Shown: positions 43,676 to 55,300 of the stretch, piece after piece | How the letters are laid out: every line of letters begins with the position of its first letter | Numbering within the stretch: position 1 is the stretch's first letter | Assembly (NCBI GenBank): GCA_004431415.1 | Contig: QPMI01000103.1 | Coordinates: forward strand, 247,986 to 311,985 | DNA: 64,000 nt | Origin: Cyanophora paradoxa | Taxonomy: Eukaryota; Glaucocystophyceae; Cyanophorales; Cyanophoraceae | Direction of reading: 5' to 3' | The notes under the pieces: model-generated | What the model saw: the letters and a program-made list of their open reading frames with translations, nothing else | Databases searched by the model: none | What the model was told of the DNA's origin: nothing | Position numbers and translations under genes: made by a program

Positions 43676-46600
43676 CTAACTGACGGCGCCCACGAGGCTC
43701 CCTTCCCGTTCCCTCGGCTCGTTCGCCCCCGGTGCTGCCGCCCCCGCTGGCGCCCCGCCCGCCCCCGCCTCCGCGCCGTTCTCCTCCTCGTCTTCGTCGC
43801 CCTCGTCGCCCGACCCCCGCTCCGCCGGCGCGCCGGTGTCGGCGCCCGTGCCAATGCCGATGCGCATCTGAGAGAAAAGCCAAAGTATACGTAAGCGACC
43901 CATGATGAGTGTTGGGCTGGGGACGGGCAAGGGTGGGCAGGCGGCGCGCCTTGGGCTTTGGGTCGCCGCCGGCGGGGTCCGCGTCGTACGGCACCTCGCT
44001 CCCGCTTCTCGCCCTGTGCGCGTCTGCGCGGGCCCTCCGCCGGTCAGCTAGTAGGCCAGCGCCGACGTCGCGGGCGGGGGGCGAGGGGGGCGGTGCGCGC
44101 AGGCGAACGGTCCCTTGAAGTTGAACCGGACGACGGAGGGCTCCTTCGGGCTCCGGATGGAGTAGAAGCAGACGCACGGCACCAGCTTGTAGTACTTCTG
44201 CTCCACCGGGAAGTCCCTGCACGGGATTCGAACCCGGAACCCTGGAAGGGGGTACGCGAGGGGAGCTCTCACCCGCGGGCGAGGACGGGGTCCGGTGCCC
44301 CAACGCAGGCCGCCTTGTTGCCCCTTCGGAAGAACGAGACGGTGCGGTCGTCCTGCGGGGAAGGTCAGGAACGAAAAGAGGGCCCCCCGGATTCGAACCT
44401 GGTTCAGGAGGACGCCGACAATGTCCTCCTTGGCGAAGGGGGTACCCGCGAAGTGCGAGCGGCCCTGCCAGTGCACGTCTGCGACGGGGTGCGTTCGGTC
44501 GGGGGCGCGGGGCGTTCAAAGACGTCTGAGCGGGGCGCGCACTGCCGTCGTTCTGGATGGCGCAGCCGTACTCCCCCCCGGAGCCTGCGCGAGGGGTAAG
44601 CGCTGGAGCCCGGGGCGGGCCTCGCCGCAGCTGCGGCGGCGGGCGCCTGGGGTGATGCCGGGGCGCAGGGTGCGCGAGTGCCGCTCCCCGGGCGCCCGCG
44701 GCACGTCGAATCCGACCGAGAGCCTGCCCCCCAGCCCCGGCACTCAGCCGCCGGTACCCCCGGGATAATCTAAAAATAGCGCACGTGGAGCCCGAGAAAG
44801 AGTCGAGGTGGAGGATCTCGACTTCGAAGTACCTGGTCCGGGCTCCGGTTCGAGTCCGCCCGGGGCCGCTTTCGCGGCGGGCGGGGCCCGGGGCGGGAGC
44901 GGAGCGCACCACTTGCCCATCGTGCCGAGCTCGAACGTGTGGCTCGCCCACGCCGTCACGTACCGCAGCGGCACCTGCCGCCCCGCGCCCCGGCATGAGA
45001 TATTGATTGACGCCGGGGCCGCGCGGGGGGTACGAGCGCGCCTGGGCGGCCGCGATGAGGCGCGACTCGCGGTCGATCGCGACGCCCGGCGGCGCGCTGC
45101 GGCGGATCAGGCGGGTACGCGATACGGCGGGGGCCGGGGGGGGGGAGAGGCCCACGTGGGAGGGGGCAGGAGGAGGCGAATGTGGGGACGGGTGGAAGCA
45201 ACGCGGCGCGCGAGCTCGGACTTGATGGTCTGCGGGCACGCCGCTCAGGCAGAATCCAAACCGGGGGGGGGCGCGGGGGGCACCTCGCGGGTGACGCGGT
45301 CGAGGGGGCTGGCCGGGGAAGAATCGTATGAGCGCGCGGAGCGAGCGCGAAGTCAAAGGAGAAGAGGAAGAGAAAGGGCACTTGGCGGGGTTGGGGGGCG
45401 CGGAGAGCATCGCGTCCAGCTCGACGCGCGCCGTCTTCCTGCCCGGCGCCGGCGGCGGCGCGCCCCCGTGAGCTAGAGCTAGCGCGCACGGAGTGGGAGG
45501 GGGCGCGGGGCGGGGCGGGGCGGGCGCGCTTGAACTGGTTGTCGAGGACCTTGCGGCGCAGCTCGACCTCGTGGGCGAGGGCCCCGGGGTCGAAGCAGTG
45601 CGTCTTCCAGCCCTCGTCCCGCAGCCACACCACCTGCCCCGGTCTTAGGGGGCGCGCGGCGGGGGCGGCGGGGGCGGTCTTAGGGGCGGGACGGGGGCGG
45701 GCCCTGTGGAGGGGCAGGCGGGAGAGGAGGTCGGCGACGCTCTCCTGCATCAGCGGCGACCGGAACTCCCGCGCCTGCGCCGCCCCCGCCCCTGTGTGAG
45801 GAGGAGGAAGCAGAGAGGAGGAGAGGGGGCGGGGCGGGGCGGGCCATGAGGTGCTGGTCGAACTGGCGCGGGTCCCCCGCCATCAGCTCCACGCACTGCA
45901 GCCTGCGCCCCGCGGCCTCGGCCGGGGCGCGGCCTCGACGGGGGCGGGCCTCGGCGGGGGCGGGGGCGGGGGCGCCTGAGGGGCTCGGCGCGGATGGCAG
46001 AGGCGAGGATGCAGAGGGAGGGGAGCTTGCGCGCCGGGAAGATCTTCTGCTTCAGGTCCTTCGCCTGCGCCCGCCCCCGCGCCCCCCACGCCTCAGCGCG
46101 GCGCCGGCGGCCCTCGAGAAGGCTTCGCCCCGCGCGCCTCGCGCCACTCAAGCTCGGCCTCCTTGCGCTCCGCCTCCAGCACCTTGTCGCAGACCTCCCT
46201 GCGCCCCGCCCGCGTGAGGCGCGCGGAGCGGGCGGGCGGCTTCTTCGCCGCGCGGGGGCGGGCGGACAGGAGGCGGGAGCGCTCGAGGGCGAAGGCGCCG
46301 GCGGCGTCGTCCTCGCGGTCGTTGAACGCGCTCGCCACGTTCTCCTTCTCCGCCTGCGCGCGCGTACCCCGTCACCCTCCGCCCTTCCTTCCCGCCCGGG
46401 GTAGGGGGCCCCGCGCCTCGACCATGCGCGCGTGCTCCTCCCGGATGTGCCGGATCCGCGCCTCGAACCTGGCCGGCCGTCAGGCCGGCGGGAGAGGCGC
46501 CGGCGGGGGCGGGGGGCGGGGCGCGCTTGGCCTCGAGCTCCTCCTTGCGGCCCTCCCACTCCTTCTCCCGCTCCTGCCGCGCCGCGCCGCCGCGCCGCGT

Positions 46601-48529
46601 CGGCCGGGGCGTCGCGCGGGTCCGGTCCCGCGGGGAGGGCGCGGGCGCACGGCCTGGAGCCTCGCGAGGCGCGCCGACTGCTCCTCCTCCAGCTCCTGCC
46701 CGGAGGAGGGGGGGAAGGTCAGCGGCGAGAGGCGAGGGGGGCGGTGCGAGGCCGCGGCGAACCCGCAGCAGCTGCTCCCGCGTCCTCACGTGCCCCTGCT
46801 TCACCTGCCGGCGGGTCGGCGGGGCCGGCGGCGCGGAAAATGCGCAGCCGGCCGCAGCGCCCCGCCCCGCCCCGCACCTCCTCCACGTGGGACGCCAGCT
46901 TCGCCTCCTGTACCCCGGGTGAGGGGAGGAAGCGGGGGTGGGGGTACGGGCGCGCACGGCGGCGACCGCGTCCGGGTGCTTCGAGAAGAGAACGAAGCGG
47001 TTAAAGTTGGGCGCTGCGCGAGGCGCGTGTACCCCGGTCAGCCTCTGCCTCTACCCCCCCCCACCCCCGGAAAGGGCCGGCCCCGCCGCACCGTCGAAGC
47101 AGTCGCAGCAGTCGTGCCCCCCGAAGTGGTCCCCGATGTCCCTGCACCCCCGCGGGTCGGCGCCTTCGGGCCAGATGCGTACCCCCCTCGGGGGCGCACG
47201 TGATGGCGATGGAGGGGTGGTGGTCGCTGCCGACCGCCGTGCCCGCCGTGATGTCATCCACCCGCCTCTGCACGCCCGCCCCGCCGCCTCGGCGCGGGGA
47301 GATGCGCGGTACCCCCCGAACCGATCGCGGAAATCCCGTACCCGGATGTACTCGGAGTGCTCGACGGTGGGCTTCTTGAAGACAGTGAAGGTCGCCGGCT
47401 CCGTGCGCCGTCCCATGAGGCGGATCTCGAGCTGCGCCCGGGTCCGGGGTCAGGGGGGTACAGGAGGGATTCAGGGAGGGGCCGGGGCGCCTTCTCCTTG
47501 CCGTAGAGGGCGACGGGGTGCGCCTTCTTGCCCACCTCCCGCATCTGCCGCCGCTGGTCCCGCTTCTGGAGGGGGGCGTCGGCCCTTGGGGCGCCGGGGC
47601 GGGGGCGGGGGCGGGCGGGGGGTACGCCGCGCGCGCCTTCATGTCGGCCTCGTGCTGGAGGTCGCGCACGAGGATCTCGAGCCGCGCCGGCTGCCCCTCG
47701 AGCTGCCGGCCCGCCCGAGTCGGGGCGCTGCCGGGCCCGGAGGGGGGGTACGGGAATGGGCGGGGGGCGGGCCTGGGCGAGGCGCTCGCGGAGGGCGGCC
47801 TCGGTGACGGCCTTCTTGGGGTACGCGCGCGGATCGGACTTGCGCGCGGAGGCGTACGCGAGGGAGAGGAAGTCGCTGCCGGCCAGGGCCGGGGGGATGG
47901 GCGGCACGACCACCCCGGGGCCCCCGGGCCGCTCCCCGTCGCCCTCCCGCTCCGCCCGCTCCTCGTCGGCCGCGGCGGAGAGGTACCTCGCCTTCACGAT
48001 CGTCCGATCCTGCGCCCCGCCGCCGCCGTGGGCGCCCGCCTGCAGCGGCGGCGGAAGGCGGGCGGCGGGGGGCGGGGCGGCGGGCGCGGGGCACCTCCTC
48101 GTAGGTCCATATGTCGAGTAGGGCCTGGTTTTCCTTCACCTGCCGCGAGTTCTTCCGCGCCTCGCTCGACGCCGGCCCCGCCTGGCTCGCATGGCTCGCC
48201 GCCGACCCCCGCCGCGTGTGGCCCTCCGGCTGCCGCCGCTCAGGCCCGCGCGGCGCCCGCGAGGCGGCGGCAGATCTGAGAGGCGCTGGCGCACCACAGA
48301 GCTCAGCGGCGTCAGGGGCCTTTGATTGAGCGCCGGGAGGCTTGTCATCTTCTCGTTCGCTGGCGGCCCCTACAGCGCCAAGAAGACGGGGGGTGCTCCT
48401 GTGCTTAGATCGTGCTCCCGGTGGGTCTGTGGCACGGTGCGGCAGGCTGGGAACCGCTGGCGGGTCAACTCTCTTCTGTTGGCTGACTGCTGCACTAGCT
48501 AAGACCAACGACGTCTCAATTAGGCTCAA
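43676..48529 (-). CDS. Large coiled-coil protein with C-terminal SPRY domain and acidic tail
   Basis: The first exon starts at ATG 48529 (MSLIETSLVLASAAVSQQKR). Exons then give KENQALLDIWTYEE, FLSLAYASARKSDPRAYPKK, RRQMREVGKKAHPVALYGKE, TVEHSEYIRVRDFRDRFGG and RVDDITAGTAVGSDHHPSIA. These are followed by DIGDHFGGHDCCDCFDGA and NFNRFVLFSKHPDAVAAV. Next are short charged helices (QERERKEWEGRKEELEAK, FEARIRHIREEHARMVEA) and GQVVWLRDEGWKTHCFDPG. The SPRY part is YFEVEILHLDSFSG, LSVGFDVPRAPGE, EYGCAIQNDGS, FAKEDIVGVLLNQDDRTVSF and VVRFNFKGP. SPRY domains bind peptides or proteins. The last exon is acidic (GDEGDEDEEENGAEAG) and ends LVGAVS at 43676. About 25 introns keep one frame, so I treat it as a single gene, though two neighbours cannot be excluded. 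Confidence 0.65.
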
Positions 48530-48766
48530 CTACGCTCAGAGAGACCGCAGCTAAGGGCGGCGGCGGCCAGACCCTGAGAAGCGGCTGCTCTGACGCTGGT
48601 GCCTCTTCTGACACCCGGGTTCGACTCCGGATCAGGCCGGCCACGCGAAGTTTCTAGAAGGCACCGGCACGACAAAACCGCGGGCCTGGAGCCCACAGCG
48701 AGCAGTTTGATAGCCCAGTAGAGCTAAAAGCGATCAAGTCGAAGTAAGAGAGCCGAACAGAGCCGC
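48530..48766. promoter_or_regulatory. Divergent promoter region, SPRY gene / MLF gene
   Basis: The two start codons are 237 bp apart and point away from each other. The interval carries GGTTCGACTCC at about 48627-48637, an exact match to the Pol III B-box consensus. I found no tRNA around it. No TATA element is clear. Confidence 0.4.
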
Positions 48767-50201
48767 ATGGCGTCGGCGGACGTGCAGCGCAACGGGGCGG
48801 CGGACCCCTTCGGGCACTGGCCGGCGATGGACGCGCACTTCCGACCCGATGCAATGTTCCGTGAGTTCGGTACGCGCACGTACGGCGCCCCTCGCGCGCC
48901 CCCAGCCGGCAACGCGCCGCATGCGCACGCGCACGCGGTCCGCGGCGGCCCAGCTGACCTCCCGGCGCCGTCCGCGCCGCAGACGACTTCCACCGTCGCG
49001 TAATGGGCACGTTCTTCGGCGGCCGGGACCCGTTCGACGGCTTCTTCGGCGGACGGGGCCTCCTTGAGTTCCCCCGCCCCTCGTCCTTCTTCGGCGGCGG
49101 CGCCGGCGGACAAGAGCGCGACCCGTTCTTCTCCTCGTGGGGCTTCGGTAACGACGACGGATTCTTCTCCCGCCCCGTACGCGTCCGCCCCGTCGACGTC
49201 CGCCCGCCGAGCGCTCGCGTCTGATCCCAGCGCACGCGCAGCGCCTGGAGGGCCCGCGCATCGAGGAGCTGGACGAGCGGGGCAGCGCGCGCGCTCCGGT
49301 CTCCTCGGCGCAGCCGCGCGTGCAGGAGCCCGGCGACCCCGACTACGCGCGCCCCGCCTCGGCCGGCGCCGCGGCGAACGGGGCGTCGAACCCGAACGGC
49401 TACTCGTACCGCATGTCGTACCGCGGCGTCTTCGGCCCCGGCGGGGTGCGCGCGCCGCCCCCGCCCCCGGCAGAACCTTCTGGAATTCAGATTTGATCCG
49501 GCTGGCAGGCGAGGCTGGAGCAGGCGCACGAGCAGGACTCGACGGGCCGCGAGCGAAAGCGCGAGCGCAAGGGCCTCGGCGAGCAGGTGCGCCCTCCCCC
49601 GCGCCCCTCGAGCCGGCATCGAAATCCCCCCGGCCCTCGCCGCTGACGGCCGCGGCCGCGCGCGGCGCCGCGGGCGCATGTGCAGGCGCGGGAGGTGGCG
49701 TGGGAGAGGCAGGCGGACGGGCAGGCGCGCACCACCGAGAACCTGCACCGCATTGAGCAGGGTGCGCCGCCCCGGCGGCCGCGGAGGCGAGCGCGCGGCT
49801 CCCGTCTGACCCCTGACCCCCCCCGCCCCGCGCATGCGCAGGCCAGGCGGAGAGGTTCGAGCAGGACTGGCGCTCCGCGATGCAGCGCGAGAATTACCCG
49901 CGCCTCGAGGGCGGGCCTGGCGCCTACCCCGCCCAGTATCCCGCCCAGCCCGCGGGGTACATCACCGGCGCCCGCGGCGACCGCGACGGGTACAGCGACA
50001 TGCGGGACGGCCGCGGGGGGCGCGGCGACCGCCAGCGGTGAGCCACCCTGGCCACTCTAGATCTCCCCTGAGGTCCCCCGCGCCTGGCCCCCCTGAGGTC
50101 TCTCGCGACCGGCCAGGACGGAGCGGGGCGGGAGCGACCGCGAGGACGAGGGCGGCTTCGGCTCCTCCGTCCGCCGCACCCTCCGCCGCTGGTTCTCCTG
50201 A
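48767..50201 (+). CDS. Myeloid leukemia factor (MLF) family protein
   Basis: MLF proteins are small adaptor proteins linked to chaperones and transcriptional control. Exon 1 runs from ATG 48767 (MASADVQRNGAADPFGHWPA). Exon 2 has DDFHRRVMGTFFGGRDPFDG and ERDPFFSSWGFGNDDGFFS, the Phe/Gly/Asp-rich DPFF segment of the family. Next come RIEELDERGSARAPVSSAQP and NPNGYSYRMSYRGVFGPGG, matching the conserved SYS/SY strand. Two charged exons follow (RLEQAHEQDSTGRERKRERK and REVAWERQADGQARTTENLH), then GQAERFEQDWRSAMQREN, corresponding to the family's FxxxW motif. The final exon starts after GGCCAG near 50117 and ends SVRRTLRRWFS at 50199-50201. Length and motif order fit MLF well. Confidence 0.75.
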
Positions 50202-51336
50202 CCGCCCCCTCTCACTCTCGCCACGGACATCGCCTATGTCCGTCCGACGATTTAATTTATTTCGTGAGGATAAAACCGATATCTAAGGGAGAACTTGTAA
50301 TTTATAATCAAGCCTGTGCGGCCCTTTTACATGCAGTTCATTTCGCCGACAAGGTGTCAAGCGCTAGCGTGTTCAGATTTAGATCTAGATACGTTTGACT
50401 TCGAATTCCTTGAAGCTGGCGGCCTTGCTCCTTTCTTTATTGTTAGTGCGCAGATTTCAAAATCTAAAATGCACTTCAGATCTAGAGATAACAGGTGTTT
50501 GCATTGTTAGCGCGTATACGTAGACTGCGCGTAAGTACATGTTTAGTCGTCTAGTTCATAGATCATTGCAAATTAAATTGGTAGTAGTTCTCAGGATTTA
50601 AAGCCAGTAGTACGGCCGTCGATCTTAAGCTTCGTCTTCTGCACATGTGCATGCAAACTTGAAATTAAACGTCCAAATTAAAAGCCGGCGCTGACTCAGT
50701 GCGCGAATTCGAATGTAAGGTTAAGCTTTAAGCCTTCACGATCAGGCTACGCACGCGCACGACGCCTGCTGCTGCTGGCAGCCTGCTGCTGCTGGCAGCC
50801 TGTCACAGTGTTGCTGCTGCTGCTGCTCCTGCCGCATGCGCAGTGCCGCCGCCACCGCTGTTGCCGGGCAGTGCCGGCAGCCTGCCGCTGCTGTGCATGC
50901 AGCCTGCTGCTACGCCGGCGCCCCGTGGCACGCGCGGCACCTCGCCGAGCTCGCCGCCGCGCCGGGGCCGCCCGCTGGAGGTGAGTCGGATTCGGACAGC
51001 GAATGAGCCTCGCAGGGCTGCAGCTGCACGCCTAGGGAAGGCGCAGGCACCGTGGCGGGCGTCGCCCCGGATCGATATTCCTGCCCCCCGCGCCCTATAG
51101 CTAGCTTTAATTCTCTTCATGATCAAACCCAATAGCTTGCCTTCTTTTCGAATTCGAGCCGCGCCCGCAATCTCGAGCCTTTCTTCCGGAGGGGGCCCGT
51201 TGAGAGGGGGGGGGGAGGGGGGGAGGGGTAGGATGGTCGACGAAAATGGAAAAATCTCGAATTCAGGCTCACTCAAGCTGACTCAGTGACTCATACACTG
51301 TGACACGGGGGGCGGTCTAAGGAGGGCGCGAGGGCG
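50202..51336. other. Intergenic region with CTG-rich repeat and palindromes
   Basis: This is convergent space between the MLF gene (+) and cornichon (-). It holds AGATCTAGAT-type words near 50380 and 50480. A CTG/CAG-rich tract follows at about 50765-50835, including two GCTGCTGCTGGCAGCCT copies. A G-run lies near 51208-51230. The minus-strand ORF at 50803-51276 is probably composition-driven. No gene was called. Confidence 0.5.
50765..50835 (+). repeat. CTG-rich tract with duplicated TGCTGCTGCTGGCAGCC
   Basis: Two tandem 19-nt units with TGCTGCTGCTGGCAGCC are followed by five to six consecutive GCT triplets. Short triplet repeats of this kind are prone to slippage. Confidence 0.75.
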
Positions 51337-51760
51337 CTACGCCTCGGGGACGGCGACGGGCTGGTTCACGATCGTCTTCACCAGGTCGATCCCTGGGGGG
51401 GGGGGGGTTCAGGCCTACGGTAAAGGATTGGGGGGGGGGTACGGGGCCGACGGACCGGCTTTCGGGTCCCCTCCGACGAGGCTCTCGACGCCTGCCCAGA
51501 TGAGCCTGGCGGGGGCGTCAGGGGTACGGGTCGCGGGGGGCGAGGGGGGTACGGGCGGCGCACCGGTAGAGAACGTAGAAGAAGACGACGAGGTAGAGGC
51601 CCATCTTCGCGTAGCGCTGGTTCTTGTGCACCTGCCGCGCGGCTCGGCGACGCGGCGCGCTCGCGGCGGGCGGCGCGGGGCGCGGGCGCACGCTGACGGT
51701 CTGGAAGACGGAGGTCGGGTCGAGCCGGTGCTGGCGCTTGCTGTACCTGCCGCGGCGGTG

Positions 51761-51796
<36 letters not shown>

Positions 51797-52187
51797 CGGG
51801 GCGAGCGTTTCGCGCACAGGTAGCCGTGGTAACCGGCGACGGGAAGCATGACCAGGGCAAAGAGCCAGTGGCCGAAGAGCAGCAGGAGCGCGGCGAGGAG
51901 CGCCTGCCCGCCGTACTCCGGCATCACCAGCTGGTTCAGGCGCTCCGACAGATCGACAGGGTTGATGCTGAGGGCGGCGCGACGCGGCGCAACGCGCGGT
52001 CAGCCGGGCGAATGAAGGAATCGGCCGATGCGCGTCGGCGCGATGTCGAAGGACGGTGGACGGGCGGCGATGCGGCGCACTAGTCATTCTCGAGGTCCGA
52101 CAGCGAGATGAGGCCGAAGATGGTCACGAACAGCGCCGCGGCCGTCAACAGGAAAAGAAACAGCCAGAGAAGCAAGCTCCAATCCAT
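51337..52187 (-). CDS. CNIH: Cornichon family protein (ER cargo receptor)
   Basis: Cornichon proteins help export transmembrane cargo from the ER through COPII. The start ATG is at 52187: MDWSLLLWLFLFLLTAAALF, then VTIFGLISLSDLEND, the first membrane helix. Exon 2 has a cornichon-type LNQLVMPEYGGQALLAALLL, then LFGHWLFALVMLPVAGYHGY, the second hydrophobic block with the family's P-x-x-x-Y-H. Exon 3 is RLDPTSVFQTVS, matching the DPTxIxxxxxL segment. Exon 4 is RYAKMGLYLVVFFYVLYR, the last helix. Two short exons finish with LIWAGVESL and GIDLVKTIVNQPVAVPEA before the stop at 51337-51339. Five short introns are inferred. Size, topology and motifs all agree with the family. Confidence 0.88.
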
Positions 52188-52313
52188 TGCTGCTCGTGGG
52201 ACGCTTGCAATGAGATGAAGTTGAGATGCCCGGGTTCGGCACACTTCGTTCGCCGAAATTTGAGCGTGTCTTGTGCGCGCCGGCGTCTCCGGCCTTGGCT
52301 TTAGGCATCGGAC
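52188..52313. promoter_or_regulatory. Divergent promoter region, cornichon / long coiled-coil gene
   Basis: Only 126 bp separate the two start codons, which point in opposite directions. The space is moderately GC-rich, with TTCGCCGAAATTTG near 52248 and no TATA box. The short distance makes a shared core promoter likely. Confidence 0.45.
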
Positions 52314-55300
52314 GTGCTTCTAATGTCGTCGGAGGGCGATGCCGCCGCGGCCGACCCGCCAGCCGTGAGAGCTGACGAGCCAGCCGATGCGCTCACTCGG
52401 ATATCGGCGCTAGAAAAGCTGCTGCACTCTACAACGTCTTCCATGCTGCGTACAATCGAACGTCAGTCGCAGACGATAGCGCGCTTAGAAAGCTCCCAGA
52501 CGAGGTGCGGCCGCCTATGCAGAGCGGAGCGTTAGAGGGCCCCCCGCGACCGCCCTGCCTCGCCGCAGCATTCGTCACCAGCTGGGCGCTCTCCAAGGGC
52601 GTTCGGACTCCGCGGAGACTCCACGGACCGCGGCAGCGCGCGAGGCGCAGGCCGAGGTGCGCCGGGCGCGCCATTGCGCGACGGGAGCCGACGCCGGCGG
52701 CAGATGGACGAGATGCGGGACGCTATCGCGGACCTCACGGAGCGGGTCGAGCAGGTGGGCGGCCCGGGCGGGCCCCGCGCCGCGGCCCGCGGCCAACCGG
52801 CCGGTCGGGCGCAGGTCGAGCCGCGCGTGCTGGGCTCCCTCGTGGAGCTCGCCACGACGGGCTCGGCCTCCGCCGCGTGCCCCTTCGCGCTCGCCGCCGA
52901 CGTGGCCGAGCTGACGGCCCGCGTCTACGCCGTCGAGAAGGCCCTCGCCGGCCCGCACCGCACCGGCGGCGGCGGCGGCGGTGGCGGCACGCCCAGCTCC
53001 TCCAAGCGCGCTTTCGAGCCCTCGGAGGCGCCGGCCTCGCCGCCGGCGACTCCGCAGGCCGCGCCGGCGCCGGAGGCGGCGGAGGCGGAGCTAGAGGCGC
53101 GGACGCGGCTGGCGGCTGAGCTTGAGAGCGTGCGGCGGGCGTGCGAGTCGCTGGCGGCGCGGCAGGCGCGGGCCGACGAGCAGTGCGCGGCCGCCGCCCG
53201 CGCCGCCGCCGAGGCCTCCGCCGTCGCCGCCTCGGCCGCGGCGATGGCCCACGCTGCCCGCGACGCGGTGCCGGCGGCGGCGCCGCCCGTGACCGTCACC
53301 TCGTCGGGGGCGACGACGCGGCCCATCCGGCAGCCGCTGTCGCCCCTCGCCCTCGGCCCGCTCGAGTCCACCGCGGAGGAGGCCCCCGCCCCCGCCCCGG
53401 GCGCCGGCGCCGGGGCCGGCGCCCCCGAGGACCTCGCCGCCTCCGTCGAGCAGCTCCAGCACCAGGTACCCCGCCCCTCCTCCATCCGCCAGAAAAGCGG
53501 CCCCGCCCGGATCCGAGCCCGGGGCGCAGCTGGCGCGGCTGGACCGGCGCGTGGGCTTCGGCCTCGCGGACGCCGGCTCCCGCCTCGTCGAGCTCGAGAA
53601 GGTGCCGTACCCCCCGCCGAGCCCTCCCCCCTCCCGCCCCGCGGGGCCGCGCCGACGGGGGGCCAGTGGGTGGGCGTGGCGGGCGCGGGGAGCCTCCTGA
53701 ACACGCCGCGGCTCCCCGGCGCCTCCTCCAACTCGAAGGAGGCGGCGGGGGGGCCCGGCGGGGCGGACGTGGCGGCGTCGGCGGTGGCGGCGGCGCTGGC
53801 CGGCGTGGGGCGGGGCGGGCAGGGCGCGGGCCCCGCGGGGGCGGCCCCCGACGAGGCCCGCGAGGCCCGCGAGGCGCAGCGCGACGCCGAGCTCGTCGAG
53901 ACGATCCAGGTTTGTTTTCCCGCACCCCCGTACCCCCCTCCCCCGCCCACCGGCTCCGTTCGCAGGCGCTGAACGAGCTCGAGGCGCGCGTCTCGGAGGC
54001 CGAGTCGCGCATCTCCTTCGCCGAGCAGGCGCGTACCCCCTTGGCGCGCGCGCCCGGTACCCCCTGACGTCGTCTGCCGCAGAGCGTGCGGGCGCGGTTC
54101 GCGTTCATGGACCACGCGCTGGACGACGCCGCGACGCGCGTCGCCGCCACCATGGCCGCCGTCGAGGAGCGTGCGCCCCGCCCCGCCCCACCCGCCCGGC
54201 CTACTCTCGTGGGGGCCGGCCCGAGGCGCCCCGCGCAGTGCGGCAGCAGGGCGAGAGGACGGAGGCAGCGCTGACGGCGCGGGTCGACGAGGGGCGCGCC
54301 GCCGCCGCCGACTGGGCAAAGGTCGCGCCCCGCCCCGCGCCCCAACCCCCGCCCTCCCCGCGCCTGAGGCGGCGCAGCGGCTGCGGGAGGCGCTGACGGC
54401 GCTGCGGGCCGAGGCGGCCGCCCGCTCCGACGCCCTCGGAAAGGGTGCGGCGGCGCCCACGCGGCGAGTGGAGCCGCGCCGCTGTCGCTCAGCTCACGCG
54501 GCGCGCGCCGCAGCGGTGGAGGGCGCCGCGGCGCGGGCGGCGGGGTCGAGCCCCTCGCCGAGCGAGGTGGGCCCCCGCGCCCCTTCCCCGCCGCCCGCGC
54601 CTCCGGTCCGAGCGCGCGGGCCGGCAGCGGAGGCGCTGTGCCGGGGCGTGGAGGCGGAGATGCGGGCGGGGCTCGAAGCCGCCCGCGCCGAAAGCCGCGC
54701 TGCCGCCGAGGCCGCGCTCGAAGGCCCGCCCCGCCCGCCCCTCCCGCCCCGCCCCGCGCCCGTCCTCAAGCGGGGAGCAGTGCGGGGGGCGCTGGAGGCG
54801 GAGGCGGCGGCGATCCGGGGCGAGGTCGGGGCCCAGTGGAGCGTGGTGCGCGCCGGCCCCTCCGCGACCCCGCCCGCGGCGTCCGAGGCCCCGCGGGGGC
54901 GCGCAGGTGAAGCTGCACGCCAACGAGATCGAGCTCCGCGCGCACGCCGCCGCCCTCGACGCCCGCGCCGCCGAGGCCCGCCCACCGCGCCCCTTCCCCT
55001 CCGCCCCGTCTCACGTCGGGCGGGGCGCAGGCGGAGGGGCGCTGGCGGCGGTGCGGGAGCGGCTGGCGGCGGTGGAGGCCCTCGCGGGGACCTCGCCGCC
55101 CGCCTCGAGGAGGGGCGCGAGGGCGGCGCCGGGGGCGCCCCGCCGCCCGGGGCCGCCCCCGCGAGCTCTCCCCGCTCCGCGACGCCGTCGTCGCCTGCGT
55201 GCGCTCTCGCACCCCCGTACCCCCTCCCCGCCCCTCCCGCCCTGAGCCCCGCCTCCCCGCAGATGGAGAAGGAGGCGCGGGCGCGGGAGGAGGCCCTCGA

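Noticed and set aside
44200-44260. Possible tRNA on the minus strand from a GGTTCGAATCC T-loop
   Set aside because: The flanking sequence does not form an acceptor stem, D arm or anticodon arm at the right spacing, and the stretch lies at the 3' end of an intron of the SPRY gene.
48560-48650. Possible tRNA on the plus strand near GGGTTCGACTCC
   Set aside because: The T stem pairs only partly and no matching 5' acceptor strand or A box is found upstream.
50803-51276. 157-codon minus-strand ORF upstream of cornichon
   Set aside because: It runs through CTG repeats and palindromes, has no recognisable motif and no splice context, and looks like chance.
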